This document shows positions 56,036 to 64,000 of a stretch of DNA of 64,000 nucleotides, piece by piece. The stretch lies in contig JASAOL010000555.1 in the NCBI GenBank assembly GCA_030849045.1, positions 1 through 64,000 on the forward strand, given 5' to 3'. The stretch comes from Wallacemonas rigidus (taxonomy: Eukaryota; Euglenozoa; Kinetoplastea; Trypanosomatida; Trypanosomatidae). The notes beneath the pieces were generated by a model. It did no database searches. It worked only from the letters and a program-made list of their open reading frames with translations, and was not told where the DNA came from. A program made the translations under genes and the position numbers. Each line of letters opens with the position of its first letter. Position 1 is the stretch's first letter.

Positions 56036-57493
56036 ATGCTATCACAGTCCACCCCTGGCCCCTTCACGGGAGGCGTCATTGATAGCGTTGATACGCTTCA
56101 CGATGTCATGAAGTTCATGCCCTTCAATCGACGCACACTCACAGCCATGCGATGTGTGTCGAAGCCTTTCCGCAGCGCTGTTCAGCGCAAGGACAGCCCA
56201 TGGGCAGGCAACCACGATATTATGCTTTCCAAGTATGGCCAGAGCGCGCTGTTCAACGCCCAGGAAGACGATGAGGGGCGGAGCGACTTCCAGTTGAACT
56301 CAATTTCACCAATAGGCCGTAAGATGCGTACGACCAGCATGCGTACGCTCGCGCGGTACAACGCTCTTGTCGCCAACGGTCTGTCGAAGCTCGTGCTGCA
56401 CCACTCCCTCGTTGACAACAGCTTCTTCGAGGAGCTCGCCAACTTGAAGAATTTAAAAGAGCTGGAGCTGGTGTCGTGCCGCAGTGTCACATCGGTCTCT
56501 GAAGCCAGCCGCATCAAAAGTTTAGAAGCCCTGGAGGTCTGGATGTGCCCCTTGGATGCCAGTGGTGTCAGCGGCCTCGCGCTACCTGCACTCAAGAAAC
56601 TCAACATTCGCTCCTGCCACAACTTGTCGAACTTTAACGAGATTGCCGCGGAGACAGCGACGAGCCTGAGAGAGCTGTACATTGAGAGCTGCGACGTCTA
56701 CGATGACACGGTCGGTAACTTCTTCGCGCACTTTGGTCAAGAGCTCGAGGTCCTTCATTTGTCCTGCACGCACGTCAACGCCGCGCTCCTGGACGTCCCC
56801 GTCGCCACACGCCAGCAAAGCCTCAAGACCGTTCGTCTCGATGAGACGCCTGTACAAGACGAGACTTTGGCGGAGTTCCTCGTGCACTGCGAGGACACAC
56901 TCGAATTCCTTTCTATCGACAAGTGCGTCGATGTGGTAGCGTACGATTACCTCGGCAAACTCAAAGCGTTGCGTTTTTTGGACATCTCTGGCGCCAGTTG
57001 CAGCGACGGCATGTCTGAACTGGAGAACTGCCGTGAAAAGCTTGAGTTTATTCGCATGGTTGATGCCAAGATTGAGGACATCAGCTTCTTGTCCGACTGC
57101 CCTAACCTCCGCGTTCTTGACGCCCGTTCATCGTCCTTGACAGACAGCTCCCTGGAAGCCCTGCGCGGCTTGCCGCAGCTGGAAGCAGTTGTCCTGACGG
57201 ACTGCGTGTACATCTCGAATGTGAACGTGTTAGCCTCGTGCCCAAACATTCTACGCATCTTCTGCGCACGCACGAGCCTCACCAACGACGGCATCGTCAT
57301 GCTAAAGAATTGTGAGAAGCTCGAGGAGCTGGATGTGAAGATGACGTCCGTCACAGACTGTACCTTTATGCTACAGTGCCGCACGCTCAAATCAATCAAC
57401 GTGACCGGCAACGACATGGACAATCTGACGGCTCTACTCGCCCGATCCTCACTGCAAGTGCTGTGCGATACAGACGAGTTCATGGATGCGTAG
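56036..57493 (+). CDS. Leucine-rich-repeat protein with F-box-like N-terminus
   Basis: The 485-residue protein is built of Cys-containing leucine-rich repeats from about residue 110 to the end. Examples are LKELELVSCRSVTSV, LEALEVWMCPLDASGV, LKKLNIRSCHNLSNF, LEVLHLSCTHVNAAL, LEFLSIDKCVDVV and LRVLDARSSSLTDSSLEAL. The N-terminal part (VMKFMPFNRRTLTAMRCVSKPFRSAV, residues about 24-49) has the spacing of a degenerate F-box, with a hydrophobic helix followed by a cysteine-valine-serine turn. F-box/LRR proteins are substrate receptors of SCF ubiquitin ligases. Here that is only a suggestion, since the first helix is atypical. No signal peptide or membrane segment. The frame is complete and compositionally normal. 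Confidence 0.82.
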   Translation: MLSQSTPGPFTGGVIDSVDTLHDVMKFMPFNRRTLTAMRCVSKPFRSAVQRKDSPWAGNHDIMLSKYGQSALFNAQEDDEGRSDFQLNSISPIGRKMRTTSMRTLARYNALVANGLSKLVLHHSLVDNSFFEELANLKNLKELELVSCRSVTSVSEASRIKSLEALEVWMCPLDASGVSGLALPALKKLNIRSCHNLSNFNEIAAETATSLRELYIESCDVYDDTVGNFFAHFGQELEVLHLSCTHVNAALLDVPVATRQQSLKTVRLDETPVQDETLAEFLVHCEDTLEFLSIDKCVDVVAYDYLGKLKALRFLDISGASCSDGMSELENCREKLEFIRMVDAKIEDISFLSDCPNLRVLDARSSSLTDSSLEALRGLPQLEAVVLTDCVYISNVNVLASCPNILRIFCARTSLTNDGIVMLKNCEKLEELDVKMTSVTDCTFMLQCRTLKSINVTGNDMDNLTALLARSSLQVLCDTDEFMDA

Positions 57494-58252
57494 TAAACCA
57501 GCAGACGTGACAGCGATGACTGAGAGGAGGGAGAGCGAAAGACGCCGGAGCAAGCAGAGGGAAAACGGCAACGGAAGGGGGTTAGACGTCACCGAGTGCT
57601 GCAGTGACGCTGCCCTTACTATTCTCCTCTCTGTGTTTGTTTTGCTACCTCCGTACCTCTACCCTTCTCACGTGCTCATTCTTCTTCTTTTTGTCTTTTC
57701 GTCCGCGTGCATTTGGTTCGTGTCCTCTCTTTTTGTACTTCCCCCCTTCTCTTGCTTGTGCCACTATTCAAACAGCGCAGTAGACATTTGCAGCTGTGCC
57801 ACCAAGACGAAGAAGGCGCGAACAATGAAAACCACGCGATACACACACACACGCACAAACACACATATGCCGTGGCGTCTGTGAGTATCTCTACATACAC
57901 GCATGCAGACGATTGGCCGAACAATCACAGCCAATCCACGGTAACGTGCTGTGTACTAGACAGTCTGTTGTACGCGGATACCTGCACGGAGAGTGATGCC
58001 GCGGGCTTGACGTGAGCTTATGGAAGTCCTCGCACACAACAAAGTGGCTGAAGTAGTCTGACGACCTCGATCGACGCACGTGCACGCGCGCGCACACTTG
58101 TAAAGTTTGCCACATTCCAATTCTCCTCTGCGTTGTATTCCTGATTGACCTTTTCCATCCTTTTGATCTTTTTCATGCTCTTCTCAGTTGTCGTCCCCAT
58201 CACACGCGGCATTGCACTTCTCTTTTCTCCGCACTTCTTCTTGTCATCATCG
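57494..58252. other. Intergenic spacer
   Basis: CA/CG-rich sequence occurs at 57840-57870 and a pyrimidine-rich stretch at 57640-57760. The sequence 58145-58252 is T/C-rich and open in frame with the next gene, but it reads as translated leader. No gene seen. Confidence 0.6.
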
Positions 58253-59854
58253 ATGGACAGCAGCGAAGCGTCACAGGAGCCACGACAACAGATCATCTGG
58301 TCCGATTTGATCAAATCACACCACACGCAGCTCCGTCAGCACTTCGAGGCCCTCGCCAACGCCGCGAGCCCAAAGGATGACTCTGAGCCGATGAATGCAA
58401 GCCACGCCGGGGCGAATGACATACCCATCGTACGCTCAGAGACGGTCCCGTCTCTCACATCCGCCCCCCTTTCCGCCGCTGACGAGCTCGTGCGGTGGCA
58501 GCGTGCGCTCCAGCTCCCCGGAGAAGACCAGCACCGTCACGCGTACGCCCGTGCGATGCACAACTTGGCGACTCAATACTGGGCAGCTGGCTCGGTTGAC
58601 GCCGAACGCGACCCTGATGCGCATGCGGATCAGAAAATACCGCCGAGCGCGAACTTTTCGCGACACAAACGATCTCGCGCCGACTCGAGTTCTTTCGCCG
58701 ACAAGCGCAACAATGACCGCATTTTGTACACACTCGAGTGCCTCTCCTCATATTTTCTCGGTCGCCTAACCGACGGATCGGATTCGTCTTATGCTGAGTC
58801 GCTGCCCGCCATCTTCTCGCGGGCGATCAAGCCACTCCGGCAGAACTTCTTCCGTGCTCACCAGCGCATCGCCACGCCTGCAGAGCTGGACGAGATGATT
58901 GACACCATGACGCGGGAGACAAAACGTTCCTGTCCGGCGTGGATGCGTGCAGTGTCTTACAGAGACATGTGCCGGCCACGCTCGACGCGCGCCGACGATT
59001 GTGAGGATCACTCTGCGGATAAGACGAGGGCCGGCCGCGAGGCGCAGGAGGCTCTCACGCCATTGCGCATACTCGACGTCGGCTCGTGCTACGGCCCTTT
59101 CGTCCATCGAGTGGCCACGCACCCGCAGCTTGGTGCTGTACCACTGTTGGTGACGTCTATCGATCTGCAGCCTTACCGGGACCTCGATGCGGCGCCAGAT
59201 GAGGCGAAGGCGCCTGTTTGCTCGCTCCCGCAAGTCCTCAAGGGCGACTGGCTTTCGATCCCTTTTTATAATCCCCAGGACGCTGTCGTCACGGCAGCAG
59301 GCGAGGCACGCGCGGACACACCAGCCACTGGTGCTGAATCCTTCTGGACCAACGGCGACTCAGTGCTTGTGAAGCGCGGCGACGATGGCACGTACACGGC
59401 GGAAGGCCTGCGCGTCGGCGCCTACGATGCCGTCATCTTCTGTCTGCTGCTTTCCTACTTACCGAGCCCGCGTCTCCGGTTCCTCGCCTGCCTGCACGCC
59501 TTTCTGGCACTCGAGGAGGGTGGTCTTTTGGTGGTTTTGAGCACCCGGACCCAGGGCTCACGACGGCGCCCTTGGGCAGAGGAGTGGACCGCCGCTCTGG
59601 CGACCATTGGATTTAAGCGCGTGCACAAGTCTGAGCGTGGGAAAATCGTCGGCTTGACGTTCGCTAGGTGTACCGAAGGCCGGCCAGCTGTGGGTCCTCC
59701 AGTCGATGGCGCTGCCCCGGCTCCGTGGGATTCACTGGCTGCTCAGATACGCACTGCGTACGGGCGGCGCGTCTGGATGGATACCCTGCTGCGTACACCA
59801 GAGGCCGCGAATGGTTTGACTATCACCGCGGACTGCGTGGCAGCTGGTATGTAG
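58253..59854 (+). CDS. SAMTOR/BMT2-like SAM-dependent methyltransferase family protein
   Basis: The 533-residue protein has a Rossmann methyltransferase domain of the BMT2/SAMTOR family. Blocks seen are LRILDVGSCYGPF (271-283), SIDLQPYRD (302-310), the metal-free acidic loop KGDWLSIPF (330-338), AVIFCLLLSYLPSPRLRFLA (393-412), and EEGGLLVVLS with a late GFKRVHKSERGKIVGLTF. Yeast BMT2 methylates adenine of 25S rRNA, whereas the animal homologue SAMTOR senses S-adenosylmethionine and restrains TORC1. Which applies cannot be read here. The N-terminal 160 residues contain a family-like helix (SDLIKSHHTQLRQHFEALA) and charged low complexity. The start at MDSSEASQEP is preferred because the preceding 36 codons translate pyrimidine-rich leader. 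Notably the window also encodes Rictor of TORC2. Confidence 0.85.
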   Translation: MDSSEASQEPRQQIIWSDLIKSHHTQLRQHFEALANAASPKDDSEPMNASHAGANDIPIVRSETVPSLTSAPLSAADELVRWQRALQLPGEDQHRHAYARAMHNLATQYWAAGSVDAERDPDAHADQKIPPSANFSRHKRSRADSSSFADKRNNDRILYTLECLSSYFLGRLTDGSDSSYAESLPAIFSRAIKPLRQNFFRAHQRIATPAELDEMIDTMTRETKRSCPAWMRAVSYRDMCRPRSTRADDCEDHSADKTRAGREAQEALTPLRILDVGSCYGPFVHRVATHPQLGAVPLLVTSIDLQPYRDLDAAPDEAKAPVCSLPQVLKGDWLSIPFYNPQDAVVTAAGEARADTPATGAESFWTNGDSVLVKRGDDGTYTAEGLRVGAYDAVIFCLLLSYLPSPRLRFLACLHAFLALEEGGLLVVLSTRTQGSRRRPWAEEWTAALATIGFKRVHKSERGKIVGLTFARCTEGRPAVGPPVDGAAPAPWDSLAAQIRTAYGRRVWMDTLLRTPEAANGLTITADCVAAGM

Positions 59855-60277
59855 CCTCCTCGCGGACGCCATCAACAACTTTTCCGCTTGGGCTATCTCT
59901 CACTCTCTTCATGTCTCTTTCTTAACGATCTATACATGTTCAGAACTGCGGAAGCGAATCGTCTAGAGGGTAAACAGAAGGGAAAATAGAAGAAGAAATT
60001 ATGTCCGAAAAGAAAGCAGACACATGAACAAGCAGACGCAACAGCAGTTGGTACGACATATAGATGCAAACACGGCACGAACAGCAGGGCAGGCCAACCA
60101 CACTTTTCTCTCTCTCAGCATTACCTCTCGTTGCCCAGCTTGATTCGATCCGCCTTCATTTGGGGATCATCTCCCCCTTGTACTCCTCTCCTTTCTTGTC
60201 TTTTCCGCACGCTCACACTTCCTTCTCGGCTACTCTCAAAAGACACCTTACTTTGTTTATCCCGCTTCCCCCGTACG
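59855..60277. other. Intergenic spacer
   Basis: Purine-rich sequence at about 59965-60010 is followed by C/T-rich sequence (60175-60270), the likely splice tract of the next gene. No gene seen. Confidence 0.6.
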
Positions 60278-62515
60278 ATGATGACGGCACGCGTACAGCC
60301 AACGCCCTCATCTCGTGTACTTGACCAGAATGGTGTTGCCTTACCGGTATCCAGCGAGGATGTGCTGAGTTGCCATTCGATGGCCGCCGCGCTTGAGATG
60401 ATATCACACGCGTGCGGCAGGCGGTGCTTCCAGCTTGTTTTCTGTCGCGTCGCACCCGGCGCGCTCGTATCGGAGGTGAGCACCACAAGCGCGCCGGTAC
60501 ACACCAGCTCATTGGAGGGTATCTCGCCCGATCACGTCGTACCAGGGCCAGCCTGGTCGAACGTCGCACCGACCGCTATCACGGCCGCCACCAACAATGC
60601 GACGATGAAAAGTGATGATGCACATGACGAGGATGCCACTAGCGTGTCGACGCGAATGTCATTGAAAACCTCGCGCAGCACCTCGCCGTTGCCGCGGAGT
60701 CCGAAGCCGGCCGGCCCTCCATTGCGGGACGTTGCTGCGCAGCGCATCCCCTACAGCTCGTGGCCGCCGCGCGTCTCCGCGTCAGGATCGTCGCGCACCT
60801 CGACATCGGACCACGAAGTGAGTGCCCCAGCAAGCGTCGCCCCAGTCGTCGTGACAGCCTTGGATGATGCTTGGATGGCGCGACCCATCGCGGGTACGAT
60901 CCGTGCACAAGAGCCGCAGGAGGCGTCGCCCGTCACTGCGCGCACTCCCAGCTCTTGCCGGCATCACGACGGCAACGCGGACCCCTGGTGTGTGGTGGTG
61001 TACGTGCTGCTCGTTGGCGTCGGTTCACCACGCACGCCATCCATCAGCAGCAGCTCGGCCCCGCCCGAGGAGCTAACCTCTGCGTCCGACGCGGCCCCGG
61101 ACCCGCTTGCCGCATACCCGACCATGCGACAACTTGTGCGCTTGGCCAAGGTGCTCCACACACGCGAAGGGGAACTGCTCGACTCGCTTGTGGAGCACTA
61201 CGCCGGGCGGGAGGTAGAGCTACTTGAGTACGCCATGGCCGCTGCAAATCCGTTGTGGGAGCACCCGCGGTGGCACGCGCTCATCGAGTGTGAAGTGGAT
61301 CGCATACGAGCGGCGCGTCAGAGTGTGTGCCGCACGCCGTCCTTGTCCCAGCCTGCCGCGCCATCATCACCCGCGCTATCTGTGGAGGCACAGTGCAGCG
61401 TTGGCGGACGGACGACGTGTCCGGTGGGCTCGACTTACGCAGACCAGCAAGCGACATTCGCAGTGCGACGCTTGTACTTTGAGCACCTCGCGGCGGAGAA
61501 GATAATATGCCCGTCTCAAGTGCCCATTGTGTGGTCGCCGGCCTTGACAGACGCGGTGCTCTCCGCGCTGGAATTTCGATGCCGCCACTCGGCCGCCGCG
61601 ACGACGACGGAGTCACAACAACGTACCAGCTTTGAGGCTACAGACGAGCAGCAGACTGTGCACGACAGGGCTCACACGCCGTCTCCTTGTGAGCCATTGC
61701 CACAGTCACCCACGGACGGTGCGATCAGTACCACCGCCATCAATGCCGCCGCAGCGGACGCGAGCATAGACATGCTTGCGACCATCACCGAGCTTCGCCT
61801 TTTTCTTCGGCAGAGCGCCGGTGCCGAAGCCGCATTCGCAGCCACTACGCTCACCGATATGGATACGCGGCGCCAGTGCGCGGTCTCGCTGCTTCAAAGT
61901 CACTACCGTAGGTGCGTGCGGACGCTGCGGCATCAATGGCTGCAAAGCCCGCCGATTCGATCCGATGAGGCGTTGTACGAGGCTTCTGTGGTGTGGCTCA
62001 GGAAATCTGGTGTGGACGAATTGACACTGAACACCAGCTTGGCGGTGAAACTGCTCCGCGGCGCTGCGAACAATGAGCCCTCTTTGGCAGCAGATGCGGT
62101 TGAGCACATCGTCGTGTTGGTCTACGAACGTGTCTGGGAGCGTTTCAAGCGCGATCAGGCACGTGCCCACAAGGACGAAAGCCCCAGCACATCTGGAATA
62201 CCCTCGGGTGCGACGACCCCCGCCGCTACGTTTCCGAAGGACGCCGCCTTTCCCATTGTCATATCACCCAGACGGCGCGAGCGAATGCAGAGCGCCATCA
62301 AACGCGTGCGCGAGGAGGGCAGCGGGGGGCTTCTCTCGTGGCGCCGACATGTGGAGGAGATGGTACGCCTTCGACAAGTACCCGTTGAGGCGGTGTGGTT
62401 TGTCGTGCGGACCCTCCGGAAGGACCCGAATGCGGTCGCCTCCCTCCTCCTTCATCCACGCCTTGAGGTTCGACAGGCCCTCGCGTACTTGTGCTTCTCA
62501 CTGCAATCTAACTAA
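60278..62515 (+). CDS. Hypothetical protein with Ser/Ala-rich linkers and IQ-like motif
   Basis: This 745-residue protein was not recognised. Low-complexity Ser/Thr/Ala/Pro linkers separate structured-looking blocks. The first is AAALEMISHACGRRCFQLVF near 35-54. A helical region near 285-345 holds MRQLVRLAKVLHTREGELLD and VELLEYAMAAANPLWEHPRW. A basic segment with IQ-like spacing, LLQSHYRRCVRTLRHQW, lies near 540-556. The helical C-terminal third has DAVEHIVVLVYERVWERFKR, SPRRRERMQSAIKRVREEG and VEAVWFVVRTLRKDPNAVAS. No signal peptide or membrane segment if the start is MMTARVQPT. The longer frame to 60131 reads through pyrimidine-rich leader. The IQ-like segment could bind calmodulin, which is speculative. 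Confidence 0.75.
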   Translation: MMTARVQPTPSSRVLDQNGVALPVSSEDVLSCHSMAAALEMISHACGRRCFQLVFCRVAPGALVSEVSTTSAPVHTSSLEGISPDHVVPGPAWSNVAPTAITAATNNATMKSDDAHDEDATSVSTRMSLKTSRSTSPLPRSPKPAGPPLRDVAAQRIPYSSWPPRVSASGSSRTSTSDHEVSAPASVAPVVVTALDDAWMARPIAGTIRAQEPQEASPVTARTPSSCRHHDGNADPWCVVVYVLLVGVGSPRTPSISSSSAPPEELTSASDAAPDPLAAYPTMRQLVRLAKVLHTREGELLDSLVEHYAGREVELLEYAMAAANPLWEHPRWHALIECEVDRIRAARQSVCRTPSLSQPAAPSSPALSVEAQCSVGGRTTCPVGSTYADQQATFAVRRLYFEHLAAEKIICPSQVPIVWSPALTDAVLSALEFRCRHSAAATTTESQQRTSFEATDEQQTVHDRAHTPSPCEPLPQSPTDGAISTTAINAAAADASIDMLATITELRLFLRQSAGAEAAFAATTLTDMDTRRQCAVSLLQSHYRRCVRTLRHQWLQSPPIRSDEALYEASVVWLRKSGVDELTLNTSLAVKLLRGAANNEPSLAADAVEHIVVLVYERVWERFKRDQARAHKDESPSTSGIPSGATTPAATFPKDAAFPIVISPRRRERMQSAIKRVREEGSGGLLSWRRHVEEMVRLRQVPVEAVWFVVRTLRKDPNAVASLLLHPRLEVRQALAYLCFSLQSN

Positions 62516-63827
62516 GCTCACTACCATGGAGAGCCAAACCATCCTCAAGAAGAGAATGCTTTGTTTCCCTACACCGTCTTCTCTTTTTCTCTTTTTCTCT
62601 TTTTCTCTTTTTGTTTTTCCGTTTCCTTCTCATACCTTGTGTTGTATCAAATACTCTTCATTCTTTGTGATGTTTTCCTCACACCTTCTTATTTATTTTA
62701 TTTTTATGAACCCTCCGCGCTGAGCAGTGCGGTAGCTTTTCCTTTCTCATCTAGTCGGCGTGCTTCCCTCTATCGTTTTATTTTTATATTCATTTCGTGC
62801 TGCCATCTTATTGTTTCAATCCGTCTCTCCTCATCTGTTCTCTCTTACTTCTCCTTTTTTTCTCATTTCCGCCCCGTCCCCCTTTTGACCGAAGCTCTGC
62901 GCACCCAAAAGTATCGCGAAAAGAAAAACCCACGTCTGTCAAAGGGCTATTTTCTCATCTCGTTTTGCCTTGAATTCAGGAGATGGCCTCTTGTTTAGTG
63001 CTTCTTTGACATCATGTTTCTGCTTACAACTGGTGTCCTCGCCCTTGCTTTTCCAGATGGTTTCCTCGCTTCTGTTTGCGAAACATTGACAGGCGCGCGC
63101 TTCCGCACGCGCTCACATTTTCTTGTCACGAACTCGCATAGATCACAGTTCCACATCTTTTCCTTTTTACTTTATTTGTTTCATGCTGCCATTTCTTTTT
63201 CTTGCTTCTGCTCTTGCCTGATCGTTTTAACAATTTACGTTTCATCTTCGTTTCAAAACGTGAGTCACAACAGAGTGAGGGGAATGACGAACGATAACTG
63301 CGTTCTTCTTTTTTTTTCTTTTGCTTTGCGGTATTCGCCTGTCTGAGAGCTCCTAATCTATCTGTACGCATTAGGGTGCCTTGTCTTGGATGGCTCAAAG
63401 GTCGTCCCAGAAGAAAAACACAAGAGAGCAGTGGAACTGAAGATTGATGACTGTGAACGAGCGCGATGGAGATTTCACAGACAGTGGTCAAGAGTCACGA
63501 GCGCCACCTGCAGCACTCGGTGCTGCCTTCGCAACCCTGAATCGCCCGCTCTAATACAACCAGCAGACAGTGCTCCGCCGACGCCTGTGCCTCTCCTCAG
63601 TATCGCGCGTCGCTGTCCCCTTTCTCTTCACCGATCTCCCCCCAACTTCCCCACGTACCGCTCTCACTTCCTCACCAGAAAGACGACAATACCCTCTCTG
63701 GCCTTTGTGTTGTATGCGCTAGTATCGCTTTTCTCTTATTATTATTTTTTTTACGCGTTCTCGCTGTGCCCAAACGCCGGTACGCGTTCAAAGGCGAGAA
63801 CGGTCCGGCGTCCGATCAGCGTCGACT
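62516..63827. other. Long T/C-rich intergenic spacer (1.3 kb)
   Basis: Begins with CTCTTTTT repeated about four times (62580-62615), only about 65 nt after a stop codon and more than 1.2 kb before the next ATG. T-rich, C-rich sequence continues to about 63320, with more pyrimidine at 63590-63690 and 63725-63750 before the next gene. Frames of 110-216 codons here read Phe/Ser/Leu. No gene recognised. Confidence 0.55.
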
Positions 63828-64000
63828 ATGATGGGCATGAAGCATGAGGTGCGCAAGGCCCAGCTGCGATACGTCCGGCAGTGGGCGCGCACCAACCCGA
63901 CGGAAGCGCGTGCAGAGTCCGAAGCAGTCTCCGCACTCCTGTTCGACTACATCAAGACTCAGAACACCCGCATCGCCTGTGCGCGACACGCGTCCCGTGG
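63828..64000 (+). CDS. 5' end of a gene cut by the window edge
   Basis: An ATG at 63828 opens a frame of 57 codons that is still open at the end of the window. The readable start is MMGMKHEVRKAQLRYVRQW, continuing with a charged helical stretch rich in Ala, Arg and Glu (EARAESEAVSALLFDYIKT). It is preceded by a pyrimidine-rich stretch and normal 5' flank. The composition resembles genuine coding sequence of the neighbouring genes. The family is unknown from this fragment. Met4 (MKHEV) is an alternative start. Confidence 0.6.
   Translation, partial: MMGMKHEVRKAQLRYVRQWARTNPTEARAESEAVSALLFDYIKTQNTRIACARHASR

Noticed and set aside
63014-63346. 110-codon rightward frame with hydrophobic start
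   Set aside because: It lies in a T/C-rich spacer and reads Phe/Ser-rich from about residue 40. The first 40 residues look more natural, so it is left as unlikely rather than excluded.
1-64000. Retroelements, DNA transposons, LTR or virus-like elements, CRISPR arrays
   Set aside because: No reverse transcriptase, transposase, integrase or capsid-like coding blocks, no long terminal repeats and no spaced repeat arrays were seen. The only repeats are microsatellites, short minisatellites and coding repeats.

Overview
The window reads as nuclear DNA of a trypanosomatid flagellate, most like the Leishmaniinae (Leishmania, Leptomonas, Crithidia and relatives). Genes are intronless and sit head-to-tail on one strand over long distances. 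Gaps of about 0.3-1.5 kb between them carry long pyrimidine tracts in the sense orientation (trans-splice signals), TG/CA microsatellites and homopolymers. Recognisable proteins include CCT gamma, a coronin, a SIRT4-like sirtuin, a mitochondrial uS9 with a long extension, and a small basic HMG-like protein resembling kinetoplast-associated proteins. From memory only, coronin, SIR2rp2 and CCT gamma lie close together on Leishmania major chromosome 23, so this may be the syntenic block.

Layout: two divergent polycistronic units meet at a strand-switch region at about 36.1-37.0 kb. The left unit is transcribed leftwards. In transcription order it holds a small membrane protein, coronin, uS9m, a TMEM234-like protein, a METTL15/RsmH-like rRNA methyltransferase, sirtuin, CCT gamma, an RRM/DR-repeat protein, a leucine-rich-repeat protein, an HMG/KAP-like protein, a PPR protein, an RPGRIP1-like C2/coiled-coil protein, an unknown protein, Rictor (TORC2), and two unknown proteins. 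The right unit is transcribed rightwards. It holds a coiled-coil protein, a papain-family cysteine peptidase, a GNAT acetyltransferase broken by an in-frame TAG, a large coiled-coil protein ending in a DPF motif, an EB1-like protein, a Stealth-family phosphotransferase, an unknown Ser-rich protein, an EDEM-like GH47 protein, a second LRR protein, a SAMTOR/BMT2-like methyltransferase, an unknown protein, and the start of a gene cut by the window edge.

The strand-switch region differs from everything around it. It is very GC-rich, has a 12-G run and G clusters on its left edge, mirrored C clusters on its right edge, and a cluster of a short repeated word in the middle. This fits a bidirectional RNA polymerase II start region. 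Themes shared by genes in the window are mitochondrial translation and rRNA modification (uS9m, METTL15-like, PPR), TOR signalling (Rictor, SAMTOR-like), cilium and microtubules (RPGRIP1-like, EB1-like), and the secretory pathway (Stealth, EDEM, cysteine peptidase). No mobile element, CRISPR array, tRNA or rRNA gene was seen. Functions come from motif reading alone; no database search was possible.
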